The notes beneath the pieces were generated by a model. It was not told where the DNA came from. It saw only the letters and a program-made list of their open reading frames with translations, and searched no databases. Of a DNA stretch of 64,000 bases, positions 1 to 10,029 are shown piece by piece. The stretch comes from Tistlia consotensis USBA 355 (GTDB taxonomy: Bacteria; Pseudomonadota; Alphaproteobacteria; Kiloniellales; DSM-21159): NCBI RefSeq assembly GCF_900177295.1, contig NZ_FWZX01000001.1, forward strand, positions 728,953 to 792,952, given 5' to 3'. Position 1 is the stretch's first letter. Each line of letters starts with the position of its first letter. A program made the position numbers and the translations under genes.

Positions 1-903
1 GTCACCGAGGTCTACAAGCGCGACCTGGTGATCGAGGACTACTTCATCGGCTACCTGCAGCACCCCTACCTGTCGCTCTATACCGGCCGGGGCTGCAAGT
101 CGCGCTGCACCTTCTGCCTCTGGCCGCAGACCATCGGCGGCCACCGCTACCGGACGCGCAGCCCGGAAAGCGTGGTCGAGGAGATCGCGCTGGCGAAGAA
201 GCTGTTCCCGCAGGTCAAGGAGTTCTTCTTCGACGACGACACCTTCACCGACGACCTGCCGCGCGTCGAGGAGATCGCCCGCGGGCTCGGCAGGCTGGGC
301 GTCACCTGGTCCTGCAACGCCAAGGCCAACGTGCCCTACGAGACGCTGAAGGTGATGCGCGACAACGGCCTGCGCCTGCTGCTGGTCGGCTTCGAGAGCG
401 GCAACCAGCAGATCCTGCACAACATCAGGAAGGGCATGCGCCTGGAGTTCGCCCGGCGCTTCAGCGCCGACTGCCGCAAGCTCGGCATCACGATCCACGG
501 CACCTTCATCATCGGCCTGCCCGGCGAGACGCAGGAGACGATCGAGGAGACGATCCGCTTCGCCAAGGAGATCAACCCCCACACGATCCAGGTCTCGCTG
601 GCCGCGGCCTATCCGGGGACCGAGCTCTACCGCCAGGCCAAGGAGAACGGCTGGCTGGTCGACGAGGGCCACAGCCTGATCAGCGACCACGGCCTGCAGG
701 TCAGCGCGCTGGAGTACCCGCAGCTGTCGCGCCAGGAGATCTTCGACGCGCTCGCCGTCTTCTACAAGCGCTTCTACTTCCGGCCGCGCAAGATCGCCGA
801 GATCACCGGCGAGATGCTGCGCAGCCGCGAGATGATGGTGCGGCGCCTGCGCGAGGGCGTGGAGTTCTTCCACTTCCTGCGCGAGCGGGAGAACCAGGCC
901 TGA
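1..903 (+). CDS. hpnJ: Hopanoid-associated radical SAM protein HpnJ (5' truncated by window edge)
   Basis: The reading frame is open from base 1, so the N-terminal part (family members are about 470 residues, with a B12-binding-like domain first) lies outside the window; about 300 residues are visible. The radical SAM cluster motif CKSRCTFC (CxxxCxxC) is encoded near 94-117, followed by the conserved LWPQT segment typical of HpnJ and an elongator-type (ELP3) radical SAM core. In the known pathway HpnI adds GlcNAc to bacteriohopanetetrol, HpnK deacetylates it and HpnJ contracts the sugar ring to the cyclitol ether. The gene is followed directly by hpnK and hpnL, which supports the assignment. 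A GTG at 28 is an internal codon, not the start. Confidence 0.9.
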   Translation, partial: VTEVYKRDLVIEDYFIGYLQHPYLSLYTGRGCKSRCTFCLWPQTIGGHRYRTRSPESVVEEIALAKKLFPQVKEFFFDDDTFTDDLPRVEEIARGLGRLGVTWSCNAKANVPYETLKVMRDNGLRLLLVGFESGNQQILHNIRKGMRLEFARRFSADCRKLGITIHGTFIIGLPGETQETIEETIRFAKEINPHTIQVSLAAAYPGTELYRQAKENGWLVDEGHSLISDHGLQVSALEYPQLSRQEIFDALAVFYKRFYFRPRKIAEITGEMLRSREMMVRRLREGVEFFHFLRERENQA

Positions 904-1688
904 CGGCGCTGATCGTCACCGCGGACGATTTCGGTCTCAGCGAGGCGGTCAACGAAGCCGTCGAGCGCGGCCATCGCGACGGCATCCTGAGCGCCGCGAG
1001 CCTGATGGTCGCCGAGCCCGCGGCGGCCGACGCGGTGGCGCGGGCCAGGCGGCTGCCGTCGCTGAGGGTCGGCCTGCACGTCGTCGCCGTCGACGGCGCG
1101 CCGCTGCTGCCGCCGGAGCAGGTGCCGGCCCTGGTCGGGACGGACGGGCGTTTCCCGACCAACCTGGCGGGCGCCGGCGTCCGGATCTTCTTCGACCCGG
1201 CGGCGCGGCGCCAGCTGAAGGCCGAGGTGCGGGCCCAGTTCGAGGCCTTCGCCGCGACCGGCCTGCCGCTCGACCACGTCAACGCCCACCACCACTACCA
1301 CCTGCATCCGACCCTGCTGGCGACGATCCTGGAGGTCGGACGCTCGTTCGGCATGAAGGCCCTGCGGCTGCCCGCCGAGCCCTCGGGCCCGGTCTTCCTG
1401 CGCCCCTGGATCGCCCTGATGCGCCGCCGCCTGCGGCGCGCCGGCCTCGCCCACAACGACTGGCTGCTCGGCCTCTCGGCGACCGGCCGCATGACCGAGG
1501 CGACGACCCTCGAGCTGATCGGCCGGGTGCCGCGGCAGGGCGTCTCTGAGCTCTATTTCCATCCGGTCGCCGAGCGGCCCGGCAGCGCAGGCGAGCTCGA
1601 GCTGCGCGCCCTGACCGCGCCGGCGGTGGCGGCGGCGCTTGCGCGCGCCGGCCTGCAGCCGGCAGGCTTCGCCGAGCTGGCCGGCTGA
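900..1688 (+). CDS. hpnK: Hopanoid biosynthesis protein HpnK (YdjC/ChbG-like deacetylase)
   Basis: This 262-residue protein belongs to the YdjC-like carbohydrate deacetylase fold; HpnK removes the N-acetyl group from the GlcNAc-hopanoid before HpnJ acts. The family N-terminus (LIVTADDFGLS, with the metal-binding Asp pair) is coded immediately after the hpnJ stop, and the metal-ligand stretch NAHHHYHLHP follows near 1286-1315. No ATG or GTG precedes TADDFG in frame; the only fitting start is CTG at 900, which overlaps the hpnJ stop as CTGA and has GGGAG 8 nt upstream. The first ATG, at 1005, would delete the catalytic motif. The overlap implies translational coupling. Confidence 0.88.
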   Translation: MTALIVTADDFGLSEAVNEAVERGHRDGILSAASLMVAEPAAADAVARARRLPSLRVGLHVVAVDGAPLLPPEQVPALVGTDGRFPTNLAGAGVRIFFDPAARRQLKAEVRAQFEAFAATGLPLDHVNAHHHYHLHPTLLATILEVGRSFGMKALRLPAEPSGPVFLRPWIALMRRRLRRAGLAHNDWLLGLSATGRMTEATTLELIGRVPRQGVSELYFHPVAERPGSAGELELRALTAPAVAAALARAGLQPAGFAELAG

Positions 1689-1708
1689 GCGGACGCGGGG
1701 GCCCGAGC

Positions 1709-2782
1709 GTGGCGACAGAGACGGAAGGCGGTCCCGGGCCGGCCCGGGACCGCCGGGCCCGGCGCATCAGGCTCGGCATCGGGCTCACCGCCCTGGCCGG
1801 CCTGCTGGTCGCCATCGCCCTGATCGCCGGCCAGGGCGTCGCGGCGGTCACCGGGGCCGTGCTCGGCCTGGGCTGGGGGCTGCTCTGGACCAGCCTGTTC
1901 CATCTCGTCCCGATGGTCTTCTCCACACTCGGCTGGTGGGTGCTGCAGCCCTCGCCGCGGCTCGGCGGCCCGCTGCTGTTCTTCTGGACGCGCTGGATCC
2001 GCGAGGCGGTCGACGCGCTGCTGCCGCTCGGCCAGCTCGGCAGTGGCCTGGTCGGCGCCCGCATCCTGTCGCTGCACGGCGCGACGCCGCGCGACGAGAA
2101 GGGCGCGGCGATTGGCGGCACGATGGGCGGCGCGGTCGTCGACATGACCCTGGAGGGCATCACCCAGGTGCCCTTCACCCTGCTCGGCATCGCGCTGCTG
2201 GCCGTCCGGCACGGCTACGACGAGCGGATCGGCTGGATGGTCGTCGGCGTAGGTGTCGCCGTGGTGCTGCTGGCCGGCCTGGTGCTGGCCCAGCGCGGCG
2301 GGCTGTTCGCCCTGCTGGAGCGCGGCCTGGAGCTGATCGCCCGGCGCACCGGCTGGCAGGCGCTTGGCCGGACCCAGGGCCTGCACGACGCGATCGCCCT
2401 GCTGCACCGCGACCGCCGGCGCCTGACCGCGGGCTTCCTGCTGCACAGCCTGTCCTGGCTGTTCGGCGCCGGCGAGACCTGGCTCGCGCTCTGGTTCATG
2501 GGCCGCCCGGCCGACCTGGTCGACGCGCTGATCCTGGAGAGCCTGGGCGCCGCGGTGCGCAGCGCCGCCTTCGCGATCCCCGGCGGGCTCGGCGCCCAGG
2601 AAGGCGGCTACCTGCTGGTCGCCGGCATGCTGGGCCTGGATCCCGGCACCGGCCTCGCGCTGTCCCTGGTCAAGCGGGTCCGCGACCTGCTGCTCGGCCT
2701 GCCCGCCCTCGCCGCCTGGCAGGTCGTCGAGGGCCGCCATCTGCTGCGGCGCGGCGCCGAAACCGGCGGCCGCGACAGCTGA
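1709..2782 (+). CDS. hpnL: Hopanoid-associated membrane protein HpnL (lysylphosphatidylglycerol synthase TM family)
   Basis: A 357-residue polytopic inner-membrane protein with about 8 hydrophobic segments and the signature of the UPF0104/LPG-synthase transmembrane family, including the motif SLGAAVRSAAFAIPGGLGAQEGGY-like stretch in the C-terminal half (positions near 2551-2610). It starts at GTG 1709, 20 bases after hpnK, so it is the last gene of the hpnJKL run. HpnL is conserved in hopanoid clusters; its biochemical role is not settled, and transport or placement of a hopanoid precursor is only inferred from topology. Confidence in the family is high and in the function low. Confidence 0.85.
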   Translation: MATETEGGPGPARDRRARRIRLGIGLTALAGLLVAIALIAGQGVAAVTGAVLGLGWGLLWTSLFHLVPMVFSTLGWWVLQPSPRLGGPLLFFWTRWIREAVDALLPLGQLGSGLVGARILSLHGATPRDEKGAAIGGTMGGAVVDMTLEGITQVPFTLLGIALLAVRHGYDERIGWMVVGVGVAVVLLAGLVLAQRGGLFALLERGLELIARRTGWQALGRTQGLHDAIALLHRDRRRLTAGFLLHSLSWLFGAGETWLALWFMGRPADLVDALILESLGAAVRSAAFAIPGGLGAQEGGYLLVAGMLGLDPGTGLALSLVKRVRDLLLGLPALAAWQVVEGRHLLRRGAETGGRDS

Positions 2783-2823
2783 CCCCCTGGCGCCGGCCGG
2801 CCGGCTCGCCTAAACCTCACGGC

Positions 2824-3438
2824 ATGCGCCGCACCACGACCTACCTCTTCGCCCTTCTCGTCGCCGTCGTCGCGCTCGGCTACGCGGCTTGGCGCTTCTA
2901 CGACGTCAACGGCGGCGCCGGCAGCGGCACCGCGGCGATCGGCGGGCCCTTCACCCTGGTCGACCAGTACGGCAAGACGCGCACGCGCGACGACTTCGCC
3001 GGCCAGTACCGGCTGATCTACTTCGGCTACACCTTCTGCCCCGACGCCTGCCCGACCGCGCTCTGGGCAATGACCCAGGCGCTCGACCAGCTGGCGCAGA
3101 GCGATCCGGCGGTCGCCAAGCAGGTCACGCCGATCTTCATCACGATCGATCCCGCGCGCGACACGGTCGAGCACATGAAGACCTACGCCGCCAGCTTCCA
3201 TCCCCGGCTGGTCGCGCTGACCGGCACGCCGCAGCAGGTCGCCCAGGCCGCCAAGGCCTACCGGGTGTTCTATCGCAAGGTCCCGCAGGAGGGCTCGGGC
3301 GACTACCTGATGGACCACAGCTCCTTCATCTTCCTGATGAGCCCGGACGGGCGCTACCTGGCCCACGCGACCCACCAGACCTCGCCCGACGACCTGGCGA
3401 AGCTGATCGACCAGACGGTGAAGAAGAACGCGGGCTGA
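2824..3438 (+). CDS. SCO1/SenC/PrrC-family copper chaperone / thiol-disulfide protein
   Basis: A 204-residue protein with one N-terminal membrane anchor (residues about 6-22) and a periplasmic thioredoxin-like fold. The copper-binding CPDAC (CxxxC) motif sits near residue 73, and the distal ligand His is in MDHSS near residue 163, so all three copper ligands are present. SCO proteins deliver or reduce copper for the CuA site of cytochrome oxidase subunit II (CtaC, encoded at 39.1-40.0 kb here). It is 41 nt downstream of hpnL on the same strand and may be read through from it. The ATG at 2824 gives a normal signal anchor. Confidence 0.9.
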   Translation: MRRTTTYLFALLVAVVALGYAAWRFYDVNGGAGSGTAAIGGPFTLVDQYGKTRTRDDFAGQYRLIYFGYTFCPDACPTALWAMTQALDQLAQSDPAVAKQVTPIFITIDPARDTVEHMKTYAASFHPRLVALTGTPQQVAQAAKAYRVFYRKVPQEGSGDYLMDHSSFIFLMSPDGRYLAHATHQTSPDDLAKLIDQTVKKNAG

Positions 3439-3468
3439 GCCGGGCCAGCTGCACGGTCGGGCCGGTCG

Positions 3469-4389
3469 TCAGGCCGGCGGCCGCGCCGGTCGCCGGTTGA
3501 CCAGGAACAGGCCGCCGAGCACCAGCAGGCCGGCAAGCAGCAGGCCCGCGGTCGGGCGCTCGCCGAAAATCACCATGCCCCACAGCACGCCGGTCACGGT
3601 GACCACGTAGCCGACCTGGCTGAAGAACACCGGCCCGGACCGGCGCAGCACCTCGAAGACGACGACGTAGGCGATCGAGGAGACGGCGATCTGCAGCAGC
3701 ATCGCGATCTCCGCGGCGCCGAGCCCCTGCGGGACGTAGAGCGAATCGCTGGCGAGCATGGCGATGCCGGAGGTCAGCGCCGCGCCGAACAGCATCAGCC
3801 GGGCGAGGCGCAGGGAGCCGACGCCCGGCGGCATGAAGCGGGCGGCGAAGAGGCCCTGGGCCGAGTAGCAGAGCGGCGTCAGGATGCCGAGCAGGATCCA
3901 GTCGCTCTGGTCGACCCCCGGCAGGGTCGCGCCCGGGACCAGCAGGACGAGGGCGCCGGCGAAGCCGCAGAGCAGGCCGAGCAGCCGCGGCAGCGAGCGC
4001 CGCTCCATGCCGAGCAATAGGGCGCCGACGTAGGTCGCCAGCGGCGAGAGGGTGATGACCACCGACATGGTGCCGGCCTCGAGGTGCTGGATCACCACGG
4101 TGAAGTTGACGTTCGGCAGGGTCAGCCCGACGGTGCCGGCGACTAGGCCGTAGAGCAGCAGCCCGGCGCGCGGCCGTGCCAGCTCGCCGCGCAGCAGGGC
4201 CAGAACCAGCAGCACCGAGCCGGCGCCGGCCGACTGGAAGAAGGCGTAGGCGGCCGGCGGGATGCCGTGGGTGACGGCGATCTTGCCGATCGAGAAGGTT
4301 GCACCCCAGAGCGTGCCGACGACCAGCAGCAGGACCAGCGGCAGCCAGTCCGCCGCCTTCGTCGCCCCTGCCCCGCCCGCGTCGCGCAT
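3469..4389 (-). CDS. EamA/DMT-family transporter
   Basis: A 306-residue inner-membrane protein with ten hydrophobic segments arranged as two EamA repeats, the usual drug/metabolite transporter length. I chose the ATG at 4389 because it leads straight into the first helix; a longer in-frame reading to 4524 adds 45 Arg/Pro/Ser-rich residues and would run into the start region of the divergent gene at 4514. Substrate cannot be told from sequence. It is convergent with the SCO1 gene (30 nt apart) and divergent from a second, only distantly similar EamA protein. Confidence 0.85.
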   Translation of the reverse strand: MRDAGGAGATKAADWLPLVLLLVVGTLWGATFSIGKIAVTHGIPPAAYAFFQSAGAGSVLLVLALLRGELARPRAGLLLYGLVAGTVGLTLPNVNFTVVIQHLEAGTMSVVITLSPLATYVGALLLGMERRSLPRLLGLLCGFAGALVLLVPGATLPGVDQSDWILLGILTPLCYSAQGLFAARFMPPGVGSLRLARLMLFGAALTSGIAMLASDSLYVPQGLGAAEIAMLLQIAVSSIAYVVVFEVLRRSGPVFFSQVGYVVTVTGVLWGMVIFGERPTAGLLLAGLLVLGGLFLVNRRPARPPA

Positions 4390-4513
4390 GGCGCTCCTAT
4401 AGCCGCGCGGGCGGCGCCGTGGCGAGCCTTGCCGGCGCGACAGGGCGCTGATAGAGCAGGAGCATCGGGGTCGCGGCGCCAGGGGGCTGGCGCGGGGGGG
4501 GAGAGTCCGCGGG

Positions 4514-5419
4514 ATGGCCGTCAACGTCCTGTTCCTGCTCGTGCTGTCGGTCTGCTGGTCGGTCGGCTACCTGTTCATCGCCGACTCGGACCATGGCCTG
4601 CCGCCGCTCGCCGGCACGGCCGTCATGTGCAGCCTGGCGGCGGTCTTCCTGCTCGCCGCCGTCGCGGCGCTGCGCCGGCCGCTGCTGGCGACCCTGAGGC
4701 AGCGGCCGCTGGCGCTCGCCGCCATGGGCCTCTCGGCGATCGCCCTGCCGCAGCTCTCCGACGTCTACGGCCAGACCGAGATGGGCCCCGACGTGGCGGC
4801 GCTGGTCGGCACGGTCGTGCCGGTCTTCACCTTCCTCCTGACCGCCTTCGTGCTGCGCAGCCGCCCCTACAGCAACCGCCGCGGCCTCGGCGTCGCGACC
4901 GCGCTCGGCGGCCTCGCGATCTTCCTGCTGTGGGACGGCGTCGACGGCGCGCTCAGCAGCGTGCGGGGCGCCATGATCATGGCCTCGGGCGGCCTGGTCT
5001 TCGCGATCAACGGCGTCGTCACCGAGCGCATCACCCGGACGCTCGATCCCCTGGCGGTCGGCGCCTGGGCGGTCGCCTTCGGCGCGCTCTGGATGATCGC
5101 GCTGGCGCTCGGCATCGAGGGTCCGCCGGAGAGCCTGCCCTCGCAGCTGGCGCTGCTCGGCGCGGTCGGCGACGGCCTGGTCTCGATCGGCTTCGCCTTC
5201 CTGCTCTACTACCTGCTGCTCGGCCGCGCCGGCGCCGACTTCGCCGCGCTCTACGCCTACATCGTGCCGATGCTCGGCGTGCTGCTGGCGGTGGTCGCCG
5301 GTGACAAGGCGCCGAGCGCCGGCCACCTGCTCGGCCTCGCCGTGGTCATGCTCGGGGTCTGGCTGCTGGTCGGCGGCCGCAGGCCGACGCCGCAACGGCG
5401 GGCGGCGGCAGCCGAGTAG
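4514..5419 (+). CDS. EamA/DMT-family transporter
   Basis: A 301-residue, ten-helix drug/metabolite transporter. It begins at ATG 4514 with a purine-rich stretch (GGGGGGGAGAG at about 4495-4505) as ribosome binding site. It shares fold but little visible identity with the divergent EamA gene at 3469-4389, so the two do not look like a recent duplication. It ends 18 nt before the convergent ugpC. The substrate is unknown; members export amino acids, metabolites or drugs. Confidence 0.85.
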   Translation: MAVNVLFLLVLSVCWSVGYLFIADSDHGLPPLAGTAVMCSLAAVFLLAAVAALRRPLLATLRQRPLALAAMGLSAIALPQLSDVYGQTEMGPDVAALVGTVVPVFTFLLTAFVLRSRPYSNRRGLGVATALGGLAIFLLWDGVDGALSSVRGAMIMASGGLVFAINGVVTERITRTLDPLAVGAWAVAFGALWMIALALGIEGPPESLPSQLALLGAVGDGLVSIGFAFLLYYLLLGRAGADFAALYAYIVPMLGVLLAVVAGDKAPSAGHLLGLAVVMLGVWLLVGGRRPTPQRRAAAAE

Positions 5420-5437
5420 CCGGCCCGGCCGCCCGTC

Positions 5438-6565
<1,128 letters not shown>

Positions 6566-6576
6566 CGCTCGCTTTC

Positions 6577-7425
6577 CTATTTCTCGGTCTCGACGAGGCC
6601 CTTGACGAACAGGCCCTGCATGAGGACGACGACCGCCACCGGCGGCAGCATGGCCAGCACCGCGGTCGCCATGACCAGATGCCACTGGGGCTCCGCGTCG
6701 GCCACGGTGACCATGCGCTGGATGCCCATGACGATCGTGTAGAAGGACTCGTCGGTGGTGACGAGCAGCGGCCAGAGGTACTGCACCCAGCCGTAGATGA
6801 AGAGGATCACGAAGAGCGCCGCGACGTTGGTGCGGCTGAGCGGCAGCAGGATGTCGAGGAAGAAGCGCAGCGGGCCCGCGCCGTCGACCCGCGCCGCCTC
6901 GGTCAGCTCGTCGGGCACCGTCAGGAAGAACTGCCGGAACAGGAAGGTCGCCGTCGCGCTGGCGATCAGCGGCACCGACAGGCCGGCGTAGGAGTTCAGC
7001 ATCCCCAGGTCCGAGACGACCTCGAAGGTCGGCAGGATGCGCACCTCGACCGGCAGCATCAGGGTCACGAAGATCAGCCAGAAGCAGAGCATCCGGAAGG
7101 GGAAGCGGAAGTAGACGATGGCGTAGGCCGAGATGATCGAGATCGCGATCTTGCCGACCGCGATCGACAGCGCCATGACCAGCGAGTTCCACATCATCAG
7201 GCCGACCGGCACGCCGCCCGAGGCGGAGAGGCCGCTGCCCAGCACGGTGCGGTAGTTCTCGAACAGCCGGTCGCCGGGCAGCAGCGGGGTGACGCCGCTC
7301 AGCAGGTCGCCGCCGGCATGGGTCGAGGCGACGAAGGCGACCCAGAGCGGAAAGGCGACCAGCAGCACGCCGCAGAGCAGCACCAGGTGCGTGATCCAGG
7401 CCATCCAGGGGCGGTTCTCGACCAT
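6577..7425 (-). CDS. ugpE: sn-Glycerol-3-phosphate ABC transporter permease UgpE
   Basis: A 282-residue inner-membrane permease with six predicted helices. The cytoplasmic EAA loop that docks on UgpC is visible as [22 protein letters not shown] (EAA---G pattern, near residue 180). Length and order (after ugpA, before ugpC) match the Ugp system rather than a generic sugar importer. It is separated from ugpA by 12 nt and from ugpC by 11 nt. Confidence 0.92.
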   Translation of the reverse strand: MVENRPWMAWITHLVLLCGVLLVAFPLWVAFVASTHAGGDLLSGVTPLLPGDRLFENYRTVLGSGLSASGGVPVGLMMWNSLVMALSIAVGKIAISIISAYAIVYFRFPFRMLCFWLIFVTLMLPVEVRILPTFEVVSDLGMLNSYAGLSVPLIASATATFLFRQFFLTVPDELTEAARVDGAGPLRFFLDILLPLSRTNVAALFVILFIYGWVQYLWPLLVTTDESFYTIVMGIQRMVTVADAEPQWHLVMATAVLAMLPPVAVVVLMQGLFVKGLVETEK

Positions 7426-7437
7426 CGCCGGCGCCTC

Positions 7438-8319
7438 CTAGTACTGGACCCGCCGCTCGATGAAGCGGAACTGGATCATGGTGAGGGAGATGACGATGAC
7501 CATCAGGATCACCGACTGCGCCGCCGAGCTGCCGAGGTTCAGGCCGATGAAGCCGTCGTTGAAGACCTTGTAGACCAGGATCGTCGTCGCCTGGCCGGGG
7601 CCGCCGCTGGTCGTCGCGTGGACCACGCCGAAGGTCTCGAAGAAGGCGTAGACCATGTTGACGACCAGCAGGAAGAAGGTCGTCGGCGAGAGCAGCGGGA
7701 AGACGATGGTCCAGAAGCGCCGCGCCGGGCCGGCGCCGTCGATCGCCGCCGCCTCGATCAGCGACTTCGGGATCGCCTGCAGCCCGGCCAGGAAGAACAG
7801 GAAGTTGTAGGAGACCTGCTTCCAGGTCGAGGCGACGATGACCAGGATCAGCGCGTCGGTGCCGGAGACCGCGTGGTTCCAGTCGTAGCCGAGGCTGCGC
7901 AGGGCGTAGGCCAGGATGCCGATCGTCGGGTTGAACAGGAACCACCAGAGCACGCCAGCGACCGCCGGGGCCACGGCGTAAGGCCAGATCAGCAGGGTCT
8001 TGTACGTCGCCGCACCCTTGACCACGCGGTCGGCCATGACCGCGAAGAGCAGACCGAGCGCCATGCCCGACAGCGTCACCGAGAGCGAGAAGACGATCGT
8101 GACGTCGAAGGAATTCAGATAGGTCGGGTCGCTGAACAGCCGCTCGAAGTTCTGCAGCCCGACGAACTTCGTCTTCAGGCCGAAGGGATCCTGGCGCAGC
8201 ACCGAGTAGTAGAGCGCCTGGCTGGCCGGCCAGAGGAAGAAGACGAAGGTGATCGCCAGCTGCGGCAGCACCAGCAGGTACGGCAGCAGCGGGTGCCGGA
8301 AGGTGACGCGCTTGTGCAT
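7438..8319 (-). CDS. ugpA: sn-Glycerol-3-phosphate ABC transporter permease UgpA
   Basis: A 293-residue permease with six membrane segments and the EAA loop ([19 protein letters not shown], near residue 190). It starts at ATG 8319 and opens [16 protein letters not shown], typical of UgpA. It pairs with UgpE to form the pore. It lies 107 nt downstream of ugpB, and a strong hairpin occupies that gap. Confidence 0.92.
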   Translation of the reverse strand: MHKRVTFRHPLLPYLLVLPQLAITFVFFLWPASQALYYSVLRQDPFGLKTKFVGLQNFERLFSDPTYLNSFDVTIVFSLSVTLSGMALGLLFAVMADRVVKGAATYKTLLIWPYAVAPAVAGVLWWFLFNPTIGILAYALRSLGYDWNHAVSGTDALILVIVASTWKQVSYNFLFFLAGLQAIPKSLIEAAAIDGAGPARRFWTIVFPLLSPTTFFLLVVNMVYAFFETFGVVHATTSGGPGQATTILVYKVFNDGFIGLNLGSSAAQSVILMVIVISLTMIQFRFIERRVQY

Positions 8320-8369
8320 CGGACCGTCGGGTGCGTGCGGGAAGGGATCGGGGCGGGAGCGACGGCGGC

Positions 8370-8394
8370 GCCGCCCGCCGTGACGGCGGGCGGC
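8370..8394 (-). terminator. Intercistronic hairpin between ugpB and ugpA
   Basis: A perfect 10-bp GC-only stem (GCCGCCCGCC / GGCGGGCGGC) with the loop GTGAC lies between the ugpB stop and the ugpA start. It lacks a T-run. Such hairpins after the binding-protein gene are common in ABC operons, where they partly terminate transcription or protect the upstream mRNA so that binding protein exceeds permease. That role is inferred here. Confidence 0.55.
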
Positions 8395-8426
8395 ACGCGA
8401 CCGTCGCTAGCCCCGGGGCCGGCCGA

Positions 8427-9749
8427 TCAGGAGTTGTCGGCTTCGAACTGGCGCAGCAGCTCGTTGCCGCGCTTGACCGCGTCGTCGAGCCCCTGCTTGG
8501 CCGACTTCTTGCCGGCCCAGATGTTCTCCAGCTCCTCGTTGATGATGTCGCGGATCTGGACGAAGTTGCCGAAGCGCAGGCCCTTCGAGTTCTCGGTCGG
8601 CTTGTTGAGCGTGATCTGCTTCACGGCGACGTCGGTGCCGGGGTTCTTCTCGTAGAAGCCCTGCTTCTTGGTCAGCTCGTAGGCCGCCTGGGTGATCGGC
8701 AGGTAGCCGGAGAACTGGTGCCAGTCGGCCTGGACCTCGGGCGAGGAGAGGTAGTTGAAGAAGGCCGCGACGCCCTTGTACTCCGCCTTGTCGTGGCCCT
8801 GCAGGACCCAGAGGGTGGCACCGCCGATGATCGAGTTCTGCGGCGCGCCCTTGACGTCGTCGTAGTAGGGCAGCATGCCGACGCCGAACGCGAACTTGGC
8901 ATTGCCCTTGACGCCGGCGTAGGAGCCCGACGAGTTCATGTACATGGCGCACTCGCCCGAATAGAACAGCGGCGCCGAGTCGGAGCGGCGGCCGCCGTAC
9001 TTGAAGATGCCGTCCTTCTGCCAGGCGGCCATGTCGCCGATGTGGCGGACGTCGAGCGGCGAGTTGATCGTCAGCTGGGTGTCGAGGCCGCCGAAGCCGT
9101 TCGACTTGGTGCCGATCGGGATGTTGTGCCAGGCGCTGAAGTTCTCGATCTGCACCCAGGACTGCCAGCCGGTGGTGAAGCCGCAGGTCGCGGCGCCGCT
9201 GTCGATGATCTTCTTCGAGTCGGCGGCCAGCTCCTGCCAGGTCTTCGGCGGGCTGTTCGGGTCGAGACCGGCCTTCTCGAAGGCGTCCTTGTTGTAATAG
9301 AGCACCGGGGTCGAGGAGTTGAACGGCATCGACAGCATGTTGCCGTCGGTGTCGGTGTAGTAGCCGACCACGGCGGGCAGGAAGGCGTTCGGATCCCACT
9401 TCAGGCCGCTGTCGTTCATCAGCTTGTAGACGGGATAGACCGCGCCCTTGGCGGCCATCATGGTCGCCGTGCCGACCTCGAAGACCTGGACGATGTCGGG
9501 CTGCTGGCCGGCCCGGAACGCGGCGATGGCCGCGGTCATGGTCTCGGTGTAGTTGCCCTTGTAGATCGCCTTGAGCTCGTACTGGTCCTGGCTCTTGTTG
9601 AAGTTGGCCGCGATCTCCTCGACCTTCTTGCCGAGCTCGCCGCCCATGGCGTGCCACCAGGTGATCTCGGTCTTGGCCTGGGCCGAGGCGGCCAGGCCGG
9701 TCATCGCGACGGCGGCGACGGCCGCCAGCAACGTGTGTCGGAGCGACAT
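8427..9749 (-). CDS. ugpB: sn-Glycerol-3-phosphate-binding protein UgpB
   Basis: A 440-residue periplasmic binding protein of extracellular family 1. The start at ATG 9749 gives a clear Sec signal peptide (basic MSLR, hydrophobic stretch, cleavage after ASAQA) and has GGGAG about 10 nt upstream; a longer reading adds 37 Arg-rich residues with no merit. The mature protein begins [12 protein letters not shown], as in UgpB. It is first in the ugpB-A-E-C operon and probably captures glycerol-3-phosphate or glycerophosphodiesters. A Pho-box-like site lies about 115 nt upstream, consistent with phosphate-starvation control as known in E. coli. Confidence 0.92.
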   Translation of the reverse strand: MSLRHTLLAAVAAVAMTGLAASAQAKTEITWWHAMGGELGKKVEEIAANFNKSQDQYELKAIYKGNYTETMTAAIAAFRAGQQPDIVQVFEVGTATMMAAKGAVYPVYKLMNDSGLKWDPNAFLPAVVGYYTDTDGNMLSMPFNSSTPVLYYNKDAFEKAGLDPNSPPKTWQELAADSKKIIDSGAATCGFTTGWQSWVQIENFSAWHNIPIGTKSNGFGGLDTQLTINSPLDVRHIGDMAAWQKDGIFKYGGRRSDSAPLFYSGECAMYMNSSGSYAGVKGNAKFAFGVGMLPYYDDVKGAPQNSIIGGATLWVLQGHDKAEYKGVAAFFNYLSSPEVQADWHQFSGYLPITQAAYELTKKQGFYEKNPGTDVAVKQITLNKPTENSKGLRFGNFVQIRDIINEELENIWAGKKSAKQGLDDAVKRGNELLRQFEADNS

Positions 9750-10029
9750 CTGAAGTCTCCCTGTCGTTTCCCCGCGGGACGGTCGGGCAGGTCTTGCCGG
9801 TCGCCGGACGCGACTGGCTTGCCGCCTCTGTAAGGGCCGTCCGCAACGGCTATCTTGCACTTATATGATGCTTTTGTGACAGACCCTTTTCCGGGGTGGC
9901 TCTTTCCGGTCCCGGCACGCGCCGGGTGTGCGGACGCCGGTCGCCGGGCTTGCGCAAGGAACGGATAGTCGCGACCTTCCCAGGGCGGCAGGATCCGCCC
10001 TGCACTGGACAGAGAGCGGAGTAGCGACG
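9750..10029. other. Divergent intergenic region ugpB / ada-like gene
   Basis: This 280-base stretch separates the divergently read ugpB and ada-like genes. It holds the Pho-box-like site at 9865-9882 and the most AT-rich bases of the neighbourhood (about 9851-9890), where both promoters are expected. No open frame in it looks coding. Confidence 0.6.
9865..9882 (-). promoter_or_regulatory. Pho-box-like PhoB site upstream of ugpB
   Basis: Read on the minus strand the sequence is CTGTCAC-AAAA-GCATCAT: the first 7-mer differs from CTGTCAT only at the last base, the A-rich 4-bp spacer is ideal, and the second 7-mer keeps TCAT. An AT-rich TATAAG follows directly and may belong to the promoter. The ugp operon is a classic Pho regulon member and phoB is encoded in this window. 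The spacing to an ideal -10 is imperfect, so this is a candidate. Confidence 0.5.
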
